DNA from: Pseudoflavonifractor sp. An85
GTDB lineage: Bacteria > Bacillota > Clostridia > Oscillospirales > Oscillospiraceae
DNA: 64,000 nt
Reading direction: 5' to 3'
Assembly (NCBI RefSeq): GCF_002161235.1
Contig: NZ_NFHE01000011.1
Location: 24,162 to 88,161, forward strand
In this document: positions 10,069 through 18,346 of the stretch, one piece after another
Numbering within the stretch: the stretch's first letter is position 1
Layout of the letters: every line of letters begins with the position of its first letter
Program-made: the position numbers and the translations under genes
The notes under the pieces: generated by a model
What the model saw: the letters and a program-made list of their open reading frames with translations, nothing else
Database searches by the model: none
What the model was told of the DNA's origin: nothing

Positions 10069-10686
10069 ATGCCAGAACAAACGGAAAAACTGCTTCACTT
10101 TACCGAAGAGGTGGTACGCAACGCCGCTATGCAAAGTGAGCAGATGAAGAAAGAATTGGACGCGGCCAGAGCGGAGGCCCTGGCCGAGGCGAAAATTGGG
10201 GCCAAGGAGGCGGCTCGCGCCTACTACGACAAGGAGGCAGCCCGCATCCGGGCCGAGTCCGGCCGTGAGGTGTCCCGACACTTGATGGAGAGCAAGCGGA
10301 AAATCTACCTGCGCCGCAAGGAGATCACCCAAGAGGTGTTCCAGCAGGTGTGTGAGCGCATTGGAGCCTTCACCGCCGGGGAGACCTACTACACCCACAT
10401 GGAGGAAATGCTCCGCCATGCCCTGGAGCTGCTGCCCGGAGCTCAGGCGGTGACGGTGCAGCTGCGGGGAGAGGATATGCCCTTTGCCCCCAAGCTGGCC
10501 GCTGCCCTGGCTCCTGTGCAGGTGGAGTGCCAGGAGGGAAGCTTCTCCCTGGGCGGCTTTATCGTCCACTGCAGCCAGTTGGGGCTGCGGGTGGACTGTT
10601 CCTTTGACAACCGGCTGGACGAGCTGGCCGGCCACTTCGCCGAGTCCTTCGGGTTGTCCCTGTCCGATGACCTGAACGAGATGTGA
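10069..10686 (+). CDS. ntpE: V-type ATP synthase subunit E
   Basis: A peripheral-stalk subunit of 205 aa. It has a long N-terminal coiled coil (about 1-100, rich in Glu/Lys/Ala) followed by a compact C-terminal head (GGFIVHCSQLGLRVDCSFDNRLDEL), which is the conserved signature of subunit E. The ATG at 10069 follows AAGGAGG by 9 bases. It pairs with the small subunit at 5998. Confidence 0.9.
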   Translation: MPEQTEKLLHFTEEVVRNAAMQSEQMKKELDAARAEALAEAKIGAKEAARAYYDKEAARIRAESGREVSRHLMESKRKIYLRRKEITQEVFQQVCERIGAFTAGETYYTHMEEMLRHALELLPGAQAVTVQLRGEDMPFAPKLAAALAPVQVECQEGSFSLGGFIVHCSQLGLRVDCSFDNRLDELAGHFAESFGLSLSDDLNEM

Positions 10687-10703
10687 GGAGGCGAAAGCGG
10701 AAT

Positions 10704-12467
10704 ATGAGTGAATATCAGATTTATAGCGTCAACGGCCCTGTGGTCAAGGTGGTTGGCGGCAAAGGCCTTGCCATGATGGACATGGTGTACGCCGGTGACC
10801 AGCAGCTCATCGGCGAGGTGGTGGGCGTGGAAGGGGATATGACCACCGTGCAGGTGTACGAGGACACCGCCGGTCTGGCCCCCGGTCAGCCTGTGGTTAC
10901 CACCGGCTCCCCCATGGCCCTCATGCTGGGTCCCGGCCTGCTGGGTAACATCTTTGACGGCATTGCCCGCCCCCTGAAGGACCTGGAGGCCATTTCCGGC
11001 CCCTTCCTGGGCCGGGGCGTCAACATCCCAGCTCTGGATCTCACCAAGAAGTGGGATGTGGAGATTACCGTGAAAGAGGGAGACCAGGTCAAGCCCGGCA
11101 CCCTCTACGCCCAGTGCCAGGAGACCGCCGCCATCCTCCACCGCTGCCTCACCCCCGCTGGACTCGCCGGTACCGTCACCCGAGTGGTGGAGAGCGGGGC
11201 CTACACCGTGGAGGACGTGCTGGTGGAGGTCACCGACCAGCGCGGTAAGGTGACGAGACTGAAGCTGGCCACCCGGTGCACCATCCGGGGGGCGCGGCCC
11301 ATTGCCCAGCGTCTGCCCATCCACCGTCCCCTCATCACCGGCCAGCGGATTTTGGACACCCTGTTCCCCATCGGCAAGGGGGGCGCGGCCGCCATTCCCG
11401 GCCCCTTCGGCGCGGGCAAGACCATGACCCAGCACCAGCTGGCCAAGTGGTCGGACGCAGACATCATCGTCTACTTGGGCTGCGGCGAGCGGGGCAACGA
11501 GATGACCCAGGCCCTGGAGGAGTTCTCCGAACTGAAGGACCCCCGCACCGGCCTGCCCCTGATGAACCGTACCATTTTGATTGCCAACACCTCCAATATG
11601 CCGGTGGCTGCCCGTGAGGCCTCGGTGTACACCGGTATGACCATCGCCGAGTACTACCGGGATATGGGCTACCACGTGGCCCTCATGGCCGACTCCACCT
11701 CCCGCTGGGCCGAGGCTCTGCGTGAGATCTCCGGCCGTCTGGAGGAGATGCCCGCCGAAGAGGGCTTCCCCGCCTATCTGGCCTCCCGTCTGGCTGAGTT
11801 CTACGAGCGGGCGGGCTATGTGGAGACCCTGGAAGGAAAGGAGGGCTCCGTCACTGTCATTGGCGCTGTCTCCCCCCAGGGCGGCGACTTCTCCGAGCCG
11901 GTGACCCAGAACACCAAGCGCTTTGTCCGCTGCTTCTGGGCCCTGGACCGCAGCCTGGCCTACGCCCGGCACTTCCCCTCTATCAACTGGCTCAACTCCT
12001 ACTCGGAGTACACCGTGGATTTCAAAGACTGGTACAGTGAGAACGTCTCGCCGGACTTTGCTCCCTGCCGCCAGCGCATTGCCAACCTGCTGCGGGAGGA
12101 AAGCCAGCTGATGGAAATTGTCAAGCTCATTGGCTCGGACATTCTCCCCGAGAACCAGAAGCTCATCATGGAGACCGCCCGCCTCATCCGCCTGGGCTTC
12201 CTCCAGCAAAACTCCTACAACCCCGTGGACACCTATGTGCCCCTGCAAAAGCAGCTTTTGATGATGCAGACCATTCTGCGCCTGTACGACGGGGTGAAAG
12301 AGGGCATTGACAAGGCCATCCCCCTGTCCCAGTACACCGCCACCGGCATTTTTGACGCGGTGGTGAAGATGAAGTACGAGATTCCCAACGAAGACCTGTC
12401 CAAGTTTGACGACTACACCGCCATGATCGACAAAGCCCTGGAGCAGGTCAACACTGCCAATAGCTGA
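10704..12467 (+). CDS. ntpA: V-type ATP synthase subunit A (catalytic)
   Basis: The catalytic ATPase subunit, 587 aa. It has the N-terminal barrel ([13 protein letters not shown]), the A-type insertion ('non-homologous region') and a Walker A motif GPFGAGKT at about residues 233-240, followed by MTQH. Further landmarks are the GCGERGNEM catalytic-glutamate segment, Walker B-like [26 protein letters not shown], and [12 protein letters not shown] [20 protein letters not shown]. An ATG at 10704 is chosen; an in-frame GTG at 10683 overlaps subunit E. GAGGAGG lies 12 bases before the ATG, a long spacing. Confidence 0.95.
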   Translation: MSEYQIYSVNGPVVKVVGGKGLAMMDMVYAGDQQLIGEVVGVEGDMTTVQVYEDTAGLAPGQPVVTTGSPMALMLGPGLLGNIFDGIARPLKDLEAISGPFLGRGVNIPALDLTKKWDVEITVKEGDQVKPGTLYAQCQETAAILHRCLTPAGLAGTVTRVVESGAYTVEDVLVEVTDQRGKVTRLKLATRCTIRGARPIAQRLPIHRPLITGQRILDTLFPIGKGGAAAIPGPFGAGKTMTQHQLAKWSDADIIVYLGCGERGNEMTQALEEFSELKDPRTGLPLMNRTILIANTSNMPVAAREASVYTGMTIAEYYRDMGYHVALMADSTSRWAEALREISGRLEEMPAEEGFPAYLASRLAEFYERAGYVETLEGKEGSVTVIGAVSPQGGDFSEPVTQNTKRFVRCFWALDRSLAYARHFPSINWLNSYSEYTVDFKDWYSENVSPDFAPCRQRIANLLREESQLMEIVKLIGSDILPENQKLIMETARLIRLGFLQQNSYNPVDTYVPLQKQLLMMQTILRLYDGVKEGIDKAIPLSQYTATGIFDAVVKMKYEIPNEDLSKFDDYTAMIDKALEQVNTANS

Positions 12468-12477
12468 GGTGACTGCC

Positions 12478-13875
12478 ATGAGATTGGAATATACCGGACT
12501 ATCAAACCTCAACGGCTCTCTGGTGGCCCTGGAAGGGGTCTCCGGCGTGTCCTACGATGAGATGGCCGAACTGGTGATGGCCGACGGCTCCCGCCGCTAT
12601 GGCCGTGTCATTCTCATCGAAGGGGACAAGGCAGTGCTCCAGGTGTTTGAGGGCACCAAGGGGATTTCTCTGGAGAACACCTCCACCCACTTTACCGGCC
12701 GCCCCATGGATATGGCCCTGTCCAAGGAGATGCTGGGCCGCGTCTTTGACGGGGCCGGCCGCCCCATTGACGGGCTGGGCGAGCTGTACCCTGACGAGCG
12801 GCGCAACATCAACGGCTCTGCCATCAACCCCGTGAGCCGCCAGTACCCCCGCAGCTGCATTTACACCGGCGTGTCCGCCATTGACGGCACGTCCACCCTG
12901 ATTCGTGGCCAGAAGCTGCCCATCTTCTCCGGCGCCGGTATGGCTCACAACGAGCTGGCCGCCCAGATGGTGCGTCAGGCTCGGGTGGCCGGGGATGACG
13001 GAGAGTTCGCCATCGTCTTTGCCGCCATGGGCGTGAAAAACGACGTGGCCGAGTTCTTCCGCCGCAACTTCGAGGAGTCTGGGGCTCTGCCCCGGGTGGC
13101 CATGTTCCTCAACCTGGCCTCTGATCCCATCATTGAGCGTATTCTGACCCCCCGCTGCGCCCTGACCGCCGCGGAGTACCTGGCCTTCAACCACGGCTAT
13201 CACGTGCTGGTGGTGATGACCGACATGACCTCCTACTGCGAGGCCGTGCGTGAGTTCTCCTCCTCCAAGGGCGAGATTCCCTCTCGTAAGGGCTTCCCCG
13301 CCTACCTGTACTCCGATCTGGCCTCCCTGTACGAGCGGGCGGGCATGATCGTGGGCAAGCAGGGCTCGGTGACCCAGGTGCCCATCCTCACCATGCCCAA
13401 CGACGATATCACCCACCCCATCCCAGACTTGACAGGCTACATCACCGAGGGCCAGATCGTGCTGGACCGGAACATGGACCAGTCGGGCGTGTATCCCCCC
13501 ATCAACATCCTGTCCTCTCTGTCCCGTCTGATGAAAGACGGCATCGGCGAGGGCTACACCCGGGCCGACCACCCCGCTCTGTCCAACCAGCTGTTTGCCT
13601 CCTACTCCAAGGTGCAGGATGCCCGCAGTCTGGCCTCCGTCATCGGCGAGGACGAGCTGTCCCCCCTGGACCAGCAGTACCTCCGCTTTGGCCGTGCCTT
13701 TGAGCACTACTTCGTCAGCCAGGGCCAGCAGGAGGACCGCTCCATGGATCAGACCCTGGAACTGGGCTGGGCGCTGCTGTCCATCCTGCCCCGGGGTGAG
13801 CTGGACCGTATCAGCGACAAGGAGCTGGACGAGCACTACAAGGAAGGAGCCTACGAGTCCCTGGGCGAGCTCTAA
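12478..13875 (+). CDS. ntpB: V-type ATP synthase subunit B (regulatory)
   Basis: The non-catalytic nucleotide-binding-fold subunit, 465 aa. The start is [18 protein letters not shown]; the P-loop position is degenerate ([14 protein letters not shown], no GKT), as expected of subunit B. It continues with [15 protein letters not shown] and the C-terminal domain. The ATG at 12478 has GAGGT 7 bases upstream and lies 10 bases after ntpA. Confidence 0.95.
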   Translation: MRLEYTGLSNLNGSLVALEGVSGVSYDEMAELVMADGSRRYGRVILIEGDKAVLQVFEGTKGISLENTSTHFTGRPMDMALSKEMLGRVFDGAGRPIDGLGELYPDERRNINGSAINPVSRQYPRSCIYTGVSAIDGTSTLIRGQKLPIFSGAGMAHNELAAQMVRQARVAGDDGEFAIVFAAMGVKNDVAEFFRRNFEESGALPRVAMFLNLASDPIIERILTPRCALTAAEYLAFNHGYHVLVVMTDMTSYCEAVREFSSSKGEIPSRKGFPAYLYSDLASLYERAGMIVGKQGSVTQVPILTMPNDDITHPIPDLTGYITEGQIVLDRNMDQSGVYPPINILSSLSRLMKDGIGEGYTRADHPALSNQLFASYSKVQDARSLASVIGEDELSPLDQQYLRFGRAFEHYFVSQGQQEDRSMDQTLELGWALLSILPRGELDRISDKELDEHYKEGAYESLGEL

Positions 13876-13905
13876 GCGCAGATCTGATGGAAAGGGGGTG
13901 GCCCC

Positions 13906-14565
13906 ATGGCTGCCGTACTGCCCACCAAGGGCAACCTCATGGCTGCCAAGCGTTCCCGTGCGCTGGCAACCACCGGCTATGAGCTGATGGACCGGAAGCG
14001 AAACATTCTGGTCCGTGAAATGATGACATTGATGGAGGACGCCTCTCGCATCCAGCGGGAAATTGACCAGGTGTTCCAGTCCGCCTATATGGCCCTGGCC
14101 AAGGCCAACGTGGAGTTGGGCCTGTGTGACCGTATTGCAGAGGGCGTGGAGCCGGACCACAGTCTGGACATTCGCTGGCGTTCGGTGATGGGCGTGGAAT
14201 TGCCCCATATCCCGGACAACACCCCACCTCTGAGCCCCAGCTATGGCTTTGCCTATACGTCCCCCGCTTTTGACCAGGCTTACATCCAGTTTGCCAAGGT
14301 CAAGGATTTGACACGCCGCATGGCGGAGGTGGAGATCTCCATCTACCGTCTGGCTCAGGCCATTAAAAAGGCCCAGAAGCGGGCCAATGCTCTGAAAAAC
14401 ATTGTCATTCCCGACCTGGACAACACCATCCGCTTCATCACCGAGGCGCTGGAGGAAAAGGAACGGGAGGAGTTCGTGCGCTTGAAGGTCATCAAGCGAC
14501 GCACCGAACAGGGCAAGGGACAGGCCCGGGAGAAAGCTCCCCGCGCCGGTGCCCCATCCGCATAA
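13906..14565 (+). CDS. ntpD: V-type ATP synthase subunit D
   Basis: The central-shaft subunit, 219 aa. The N terminus VLPTKGNLMAAKRSRALATTGYELMDRKRNIL is the family signature, and two long coiled-coil helices (about 10-75 and 130-200) form the rotor axle. A Lys/Arg-rich tail closes it. It is last in the operon, followed by a strong hairpin. Confidence 0.95.
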   Translation: MAAVLPTKGNLMAAKRSRALATTGYELMDRKRNILVREMMTLMEDASRIQREIDQVFQSAYMALAKANVELGLCDRIAEGVEPDHSLDIRWRSVMGVELPHIPDNTPPLSPSYGFAYTSPAFDQAYIQFAKVKDLTRRMAEVEISIYRLAQAIKKAQKRANALKNIVIPDLDNTIRFITEALEEKEREEFVRLKVIKRRTEQGKGQAREKAPRAGAPSA

Positions 14566-14572
14566 AACAGCA

Positions 14573-14610
14573 GCGACCCCTGAACCCGGTATATCGGGTT
14601 CAGGGGTCGC
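14573..14610. terminator. Convergent hairpin between ntpD and the Spo0A-like gene
   Basis: A 15-bp stem, GCGACCCCTGAACCC against GGGTTCAGGGGTCGC, with an ~8-nt loop. The following T-run is weak on both strands. It lies between convergent genes and probably ends both transcripts. Confidence 0.65.
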
Positions 14611-14625
14611 TTGTAGTATTCGAAA

Positions 14626-14940
14626 TCAGGAGAGGTCGTCCACCAGGCCGTGGAGAAACTGGGACACCGTGGGGTGGGCGTTGCCACAGCACATATCCGC
14701 CACCTGCTCCCCACATCGGGCACAGCACAGGGAGATGGCGGTGCGCATGGCGCTGTCCACCGCCCCCACATTCATGCCAAAAGTGCGGGCCACCTCCGGG
14801 TAGAGTCGCTTGGTGGCCATGTCCAGATAGGTGGCATCCTCCTGGATCAGGCGCACGCTGTACACCAGACAGTGGTAGCCCTGATAATTTCCCATTAGCC
14901 CTAAGGAGCGCAGTTTGTTCTCAACGTGACGGTCAACCAT
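14626..14940 (-). CDS. Stand-alone Spo0A C-terminal-like DNA-binding protein
   Basis: A 104-aa protein resembling the Spo0A effector domain without a receiver. GYHCLVYSVRLIQEDATYLDMATKRLYPEVARTFGMNVGAVDSAMRTAI matches the sigmaA-interacting and recognition-helix region of Spo0A (YP-x-VA-x-xF ... VERAIRHAIE pattern). The C-terminal part is Cys-rich (CCARCGEQVADMCCG). It stands alone between the V-ATPase operon (convergent) and the PTS-like gene. A role in sporulation control is possible but inferred only from the domain. Confidence 0.75.
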   Translation of the reverse strand: MVDRHVENKLRSLGLMGNYQGYHCLVYSVRLIQEDATYLDMATKRLYPEVARTFGMNVGAVDSAMRTAISLCCARCGEQVADMCCGNAHPTVSQFLHGLVDDLS

Positions 14941-15001
14941 GGATTTCTCTCTTCTTTCTCTCTGTGTTTCTCTATCATGTTACAGGGAGAGAGGGGGAAT
15001 G

Positions 15002-16090
15002 TCAAGAGAGGGTCAGGTCGCCGTCCTTGATCCAGCCCACTCGGCGCAGCACCAGGCCAAAGGCCCAGGTGAGCACGGCGGGGAGGATGAAGCAGATGAG
15101 GGCCATGGCCAGCCAGTCCATGCCGGTGATGGCGGCTTTGGCCCCGGTGGCCACGTCGTTGACCCAACCGGCGTACACGCCAATGGGGCCCACCATGCCG
15201 CAGGTACCCATGCCCGAGGCCACGCCACCGGCGGGGTCATTCATCTGAAACTGGAACACGCAGGTGGCCAGGGGGCCGGTGATGGCGGAGGTGAGAATGG
15301 CGGGCAGCCAGATGCGGGGATTGCGGACAATGTTGCCCATTTGAAGCATGGAGGTGCCCAGGCCCTGGCTGATGAGGCCGCCCCACCGGTTTTCCCGGAA
15401 GGAGAGGAAGGCAAAGCCCACCATGTTGGCGCAGCACCCGGCCACGGCGGCGCCCCCCGCCAGTCCGGTGAGTCCGATAGCGGCGCAGATGGCCGCTGAG
15501 GAGATGGGCAGGGTCAAAGCGATGCCAATGACCACGGACACCAGAATGCCCATCCAGAAGGGTTGAAGCACTGTGGCCCACTCCACAAACTCGCCCACAG
15601 CGGCGGCGGCGGTGCCAATGGCGGGGGCCCACCAGGCGGACAGGCCTACGCCCACCAGAATGGTCACCAGGGGGGTGACCAGGATGTCAATTTTGGTTTC
15701 CTTGCTCACCAGCTTGCCCAGCTCGGCGGCGATGATGGCGATGAACAGAACCGCCAGCGGGCCACCAGCTCCGGAGCCGCCGTCCAGGGTGGTGGAACCC
15801 AGGGCGTTGGCGGCGTAGCCCACGGTGACCAGGGAAAAGAGCACCAGAGGAGGGGCCTGCAAGGCGTAGCCAATGGCCACCGCCATGGCCGCCCCGCTCA
15901 TGGCCGAAGCGTAGCCCCCCACCAGCACCAGGGCCTCCAGTCCCAGCTGCTTGCCCAGAGTATTTAATATGGTACCGATGAGCAGAGAGCAGAACAGGCC
16001 TTGAGCCATGGCCCCCAGCGCGTCGATGCCGTAGCGTTTGCCCGAAATGATCACATTCTTTCGGGCCAAAAATTCCTTCCATTTGGACAT
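15002..16090 (-). CDS. PTS EIIC-type membrane permease (PTS_EIIC_2-like)
   Basis: A 362-aa polytopic membrane protein with about ten hydrophobic helices and glycine-rich loops (GGYASAMSGAAMAVAIGYAL, GIGLTGLAGGAAVAGCCANM-like). It resembles the stand-alone PTS sugar transporter IIC family, which has no IIA/IIB domains. No PTS partner gene is adjacent, so substrate and phosphorylation are unknown. GGAGG lies 8 bases before the ATG at 16090. The promoter at 16145-16172 and a 12-bp perfect palindrome between promoter and gene suggest repressor control. Confidence 0.75.
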   Translation of the reverse strand: MSKWKEFLARKNVIISGKRYGIDALGAMAQGLFCSLLIGTILNTLGKQLGLEALVLVGGYASAMSGAAMAVAIGYALQAPPLVLFSLVTVGYAANALGSTTLDGGSGAGGPLAVLFIAIIAAELGKLVSKETKIDILVTPLVTILVGVGLSAWWAPAIGTAAAAVGEFVEWATVLQPFWMGILVSVVIGIALTLPISSAAICAAIGLTGLAGGAAVAGCCANMVGFAFLSFRENRWGGLISQGLGTSMLQMGNIVRNPRIWLPAILTSAITGPLATCVFQFQMNDPAGGVASGMGTCGMVGPIGVYAGWVNDVATGAKAAITGMDWLAMALICFILPAVLTWAFGLVLRRVGWIKDGDLTLS

Positions 16091-16121
16091 GTGGATTTCC
16101 TCCCTTTTTCTATCCATACAT

Positions 16122-16172
16122 GTGTCATGACACCAATGGGTTTTATTATACGCAGTTTTCGCCGCTTGTCAA
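16122..16172 (-). promoter_or_regulatory. Promoter and operator-like palindrome of the EIIC-like gene
   Basis: On the minus strand TTGACA (16172-16167) and TATAAT (16150-16145) are 16 bases apart. Just downstream, GTGTCATGACAC (16122-16133) is a perfect palindrome near +15, a position where a repressor would block transcription. Confidence 0.7.
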
Positions 16173-16194
16173 TGTGCATGTTCCACAACATGCC

Positions 16195-16224
16195 TTGCCA
16201 GGGGAAGGGAAAGCGTGCTATACT
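16195..16224 (+). promoter_or_regulatory. Promoter of the DUF4317 gene
   Basis: TTGCCA at 16195-16200 and TATACT at 16219-16224 with an 18-base spacer, 56 bases before the ATG. Confidence 0.6.
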
Positions 16225-16279
16225 GGTGTTCCCTGCACAGGGCAGGGGAGCATTACCGAGTTATAAGGAGTATTCCACC

Positions 16280-17413
16280 ATGAATGAGAAGGAAATCGGC
16301 GAAATTCGCCGCCGCTTTAAAGATGATCGCAACGCCATTGGCTCCATCCGGGGTTGCTATGTCAATGAGTTAAAACATATTGTCTCCCAGTTCAACCAGC
16401 CTCTGTCCATGCTCAGCGAGGATGAGCGGGACATGTTCTTGGGGGTGCTGCGCAAGACTCTTTCGGGCAAGCTGGGGAAAAACCTGCTGCCCATGGAGTT
16501 TGAGACCCAGCAAGTGGCCTATGGAGAAGAGCACAAGCTGCTGATGACGGTGCGGGATTCCGCATTGAAGGACGACACCGCCGTGGAGGAGCTGTTCCGC
16601 CGCATTGTGGAGACGGTGGAGCTGGAGGGCAGCTATTTGATTTTGCTCATTCAGGACAGCTACGATGTGCCCTACCGGGGCAAGGACGGCAGCCGCCAGG
16701 ATGACGGAGGCAACGAGGTGTACCGGTACATCATGTGTTCCATCTGTCCGGTGAAGGAGACCAAACCTGCCTTGAGCTACTACATGCGGGAAAACGAGTT
16801 CCACAACCGCCAGATGAACCATCTGGTGTCGCCCCCCGCCCTGGGTTTTTTGTTCCCTGCCTTTGACGAGCGCAGCACCAACCTGTATGGGGCACTCTTT
16901 TACACCAAGGACACCAAGGCCAGCCAGGAGGCCATGTGGAGCGAGCTGTTCCGCTGCCAGCCGCCCATGCCCGCCCAGGCCCAGAAGGAGACCTTCCAGA
17001 CCATATTCAGCGAGGCTTTGGAGGGGCAGGGCAGCTATGAGGTGGTGGAAGGGGTCCACCAGCAGCTGCGGGAGATGATGGAGGTCCATAAGGAGAGCCA
17101 CGAGCCGGAGCCCCTCACCCTGGACCACGGGGAGATGGCGGGGGTGCTGCGCTCCTGCGGCGTGCCCGCCCACTGCGCCGAGGAATTTGGACGCAAGTTC
17201 CAGGAGGCCTTTGGGGAGGAGACGGCCATCAACCCCGCCAACGTCATTCAGCCCAAGCAGGTGGAGGTGTCCGCCGCCGATGTGACAGTGCGCCTGCCTG
17301 CCGACCAGAGTGACCTGGTGTCCACCCGGGTCATCGACGGGGTGAAGTACATTCTGATCCGCGCCCAGGACGGGGTGCAGGTCAATGGAGTGGACATTGC
17401 CATAGAAGAATAA
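16280..17413 (+). CDS. DUF4317 family protein
   Basis: A 377-aa soluble protein that matches my recollection of DUF4317, a family of unknown function widespread in Clostridia. It starts MNEKEIGEIRRRFKDDRNAIGSIRGCYVNE and ends with a segment VIDGVKYILIRAQDGVQVNGVDIAIEE. No signal peptide or membrane helix is seen. ATAAGGAG precedes the ATG at 16280; an extended frame to 16001 runs through the promoter and is rejected. It is monocistronic, with its own promoter and terminator. Confidence 0.8.
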   Translation: MNEKEIGEIRRRFKDDRNAIGSIRGCYVNELKHIVSQFNQPLSMLSEDERDMFLGVLRKTLSGKLGKNLLPMEFETQQVAYGEEHKLLMTVRDSALKDDTAVEELFRRIVETVELEGSYLILLIQDSYDVPYRGKDGSRQDDGGNEVYRYIMCSICPVKETKPALSYYMRENEFHNRQMNHLVSPPALGFLFPAFDERSTNLYGALFYTKDTKASQEAMWSELFRCQPPMPAQAQKETFQTIFSEALEGQGSYEVVEGVHQQLREMMEVHKESHEPEPLTLDHGEMAGVLRSCGVPAHCAEEFGRKFQEAFGEETAINPANVIQPKQVEVSAADVTVRLPADQSDLVSTRVIDGVKYILIRAQDGVQVNGVDIAIEE

Positions 17414-17417
17414 CAAC

Positions 17418-17450
17418 AAGGAGGAAGCCGTGGGGCTTCCTCCTTTTCTT
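17418..17450 (+). terminator. Terminator after the DUF4317 gene
   Basis: AAGGAGGAAGCC / GGCTTCCTCCTT stem with a GTGG loop, followed by T-rich sequence. Confidence 0.85.
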
Positions 17451-17522
17451 GTGCATCTCTACCATGATAAACCGTCGAAGTTTGTCGGATGTATATGAAA
17501 CTGTAAAACTTCATTTCCCCCC

Positions 17523-17550
17523 TTGACTTTGGGGGAAAGGGTGCTACAAT
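17523..17550 (+). promoter_or_regulatory. Promoter of the fatty acid synthesis operon
   Basis: TTGACT and TACAAT, 16 bases apart, 69 bases before acpP. An AT-rich inverted repeat (AAATTATT / AATAATTT, about 17557-17578) sits directly downstream. Confidence 0.75.
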
Positions 17551-17589
17551 GTACTTAAATTATTTTATTTAAATAATTTTAAATAAAAA

Positions 17590-17607
17590 CTTTGAAGTAA
17601 TCAAAAG
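17590..17607 (+). promoter_or_regulatory. Candidate FabT-like operator before acpP
   Basis: CTTTGAAGTAATCAAAAG carries the half-sites TTTGA and TCAAA known from MarR-type FabT boxes, but with a 5-base centre instead of 3. It abuts the acpP ribosome binding site. The MarR gene at 26743 is the obvious candidate binder; this is inference. Confidence 0.4.
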
Positions 17608-17618
17608 GAGCTGTCAAT

Positions 17619-17849
17619 ATGGATTTCGAGCAGATCAAGGATATCATTGTGGAGACTCTCAACTGTGACGCCGACAAGGTGACCATGGAGGCCCGCCTGG
17701 CTGAGGATCTGGACGCCGACTCTCTGGCTGCTGTGGAGCTGTCCATGGCTCTGGAGGAGGCCTTCGGTGTGACCATCGAGGACGAGGCTCTGCCCCAGAT
17801 GAAGACTGTGGGCGATCTGGTGGCCTATCTGGAGAGCCACCAGGGCTAA
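17619..17849 (+). CDS. acpP: Acyl carrier protein
   Basis: A 76-aa acidic four-helix protein carrying the phosphopantetheine site DADSL, with the modified serine at residue 35. First gene of the fatty acid synthesis operon. An intrinsic terminator follows it, which would leave acpP mRNA more abundant than the enzyme genes downstream. AAAAGGAG precedes the ATG. Confidence 0.97.
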   Translation: MDFEQIKDIIVETLNCDADKVTMEARLAEDLDADSLAAVELSMALEEAFGVTIEDEALPQMKTVGDLVAYLESHQG

Positions 17850-17868
17850 TCGAAAGAGGGAAAGAAAT

Positions 17869-17896
17869 GGCACCGGTATCCCCGGTGCCTTTTTTC
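17869..17896 (+). terminator. Intra-operon terminator between acpP and accB
   Basis: GGCACCGG / CCGGTGCC stem, short loop, then TTTTTT. Since no promoter is obvious before accB (RBS starts at 17900), it is probably leaky and sets a ratio of ACP to enzymes. Confidence 0.85.
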
Positions 17897-17910
17897 CAAA
17901 AGGAGGAGCT

Positions 17911-18342
17911 ATGACCAATCAAGAAATTTACGAGCTGATGGCTCGTTTTGACCAGAGTGGGCTGACCACCCTCAAGGTGACCCGGAAGGACTTCTCCCTG
18001 GAGCTGGGCAAGACGGTGACCGTGGCTGCTGCTGCGGTGGCACCGGTGGCCGCTCCGGTGGCCGCCCCTGCCGCTGCCCCTGTGGCAGAGGTGGTGGAAG
18101 AGGGCACCTGCATCACCGCCCCCCTGGTGGGCACCTTCTATGCCGCTCCCGCCCCCGGAGCTGACCCCTATGTGAAGCCGGGGCAGAAGGTGAGCCAGGG
18201 CGACGTGCTGTGCCTGGTGGAGGCCATGAAGACCATGAACGAGATCAAGGCCCCCTGTGACTGCGTGGTGGAGGAGGTACTGGCCCAGGATGGGGACCTG
18301 GTGTCCTTTGGCCAGAACCTGATCCGCTACCGGGAAGGGTGA
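17911..18342 (+). CDS. accB: Biotin carboxyl carrier protein of acetyl-CoA carboxylase
   Basis: BCCP, 143 aa. A short N-terminal domain (about 1-35) is followed by an Ala/Pro/Val linker (about 38-60) and a C-terminal biotinyl domain. The biotinylated lysine is Lys107 in VEAMKTMNEI. AAAGGAGGAGC precedes the ATG. It starts the accBCDA block and is 4 bases from accC. Confidence 0.97.
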   Translation: MTNQEIYELMARFDQSGLTTLKVTRKDFSLELGKTVTVAAAAVAPVAAPVAAPAAAPVAEVVEEGTCITAPLVGTFYAAPAPGADPYVKPGQKVSQGDVLCLVEAMKTMNEIKAPCDCVVEEVLAQDGDLVSFGQNLIRYREG

Positions 18343-18346
18343 GAGC

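Noticed and set aside
10443..14208. Long minus-strand frames (689 and 568 codons) opposite ntpA and ntpB.
   Set aside because: Antisense to strongly conserved ATPase subunits; shadows of codon bias.
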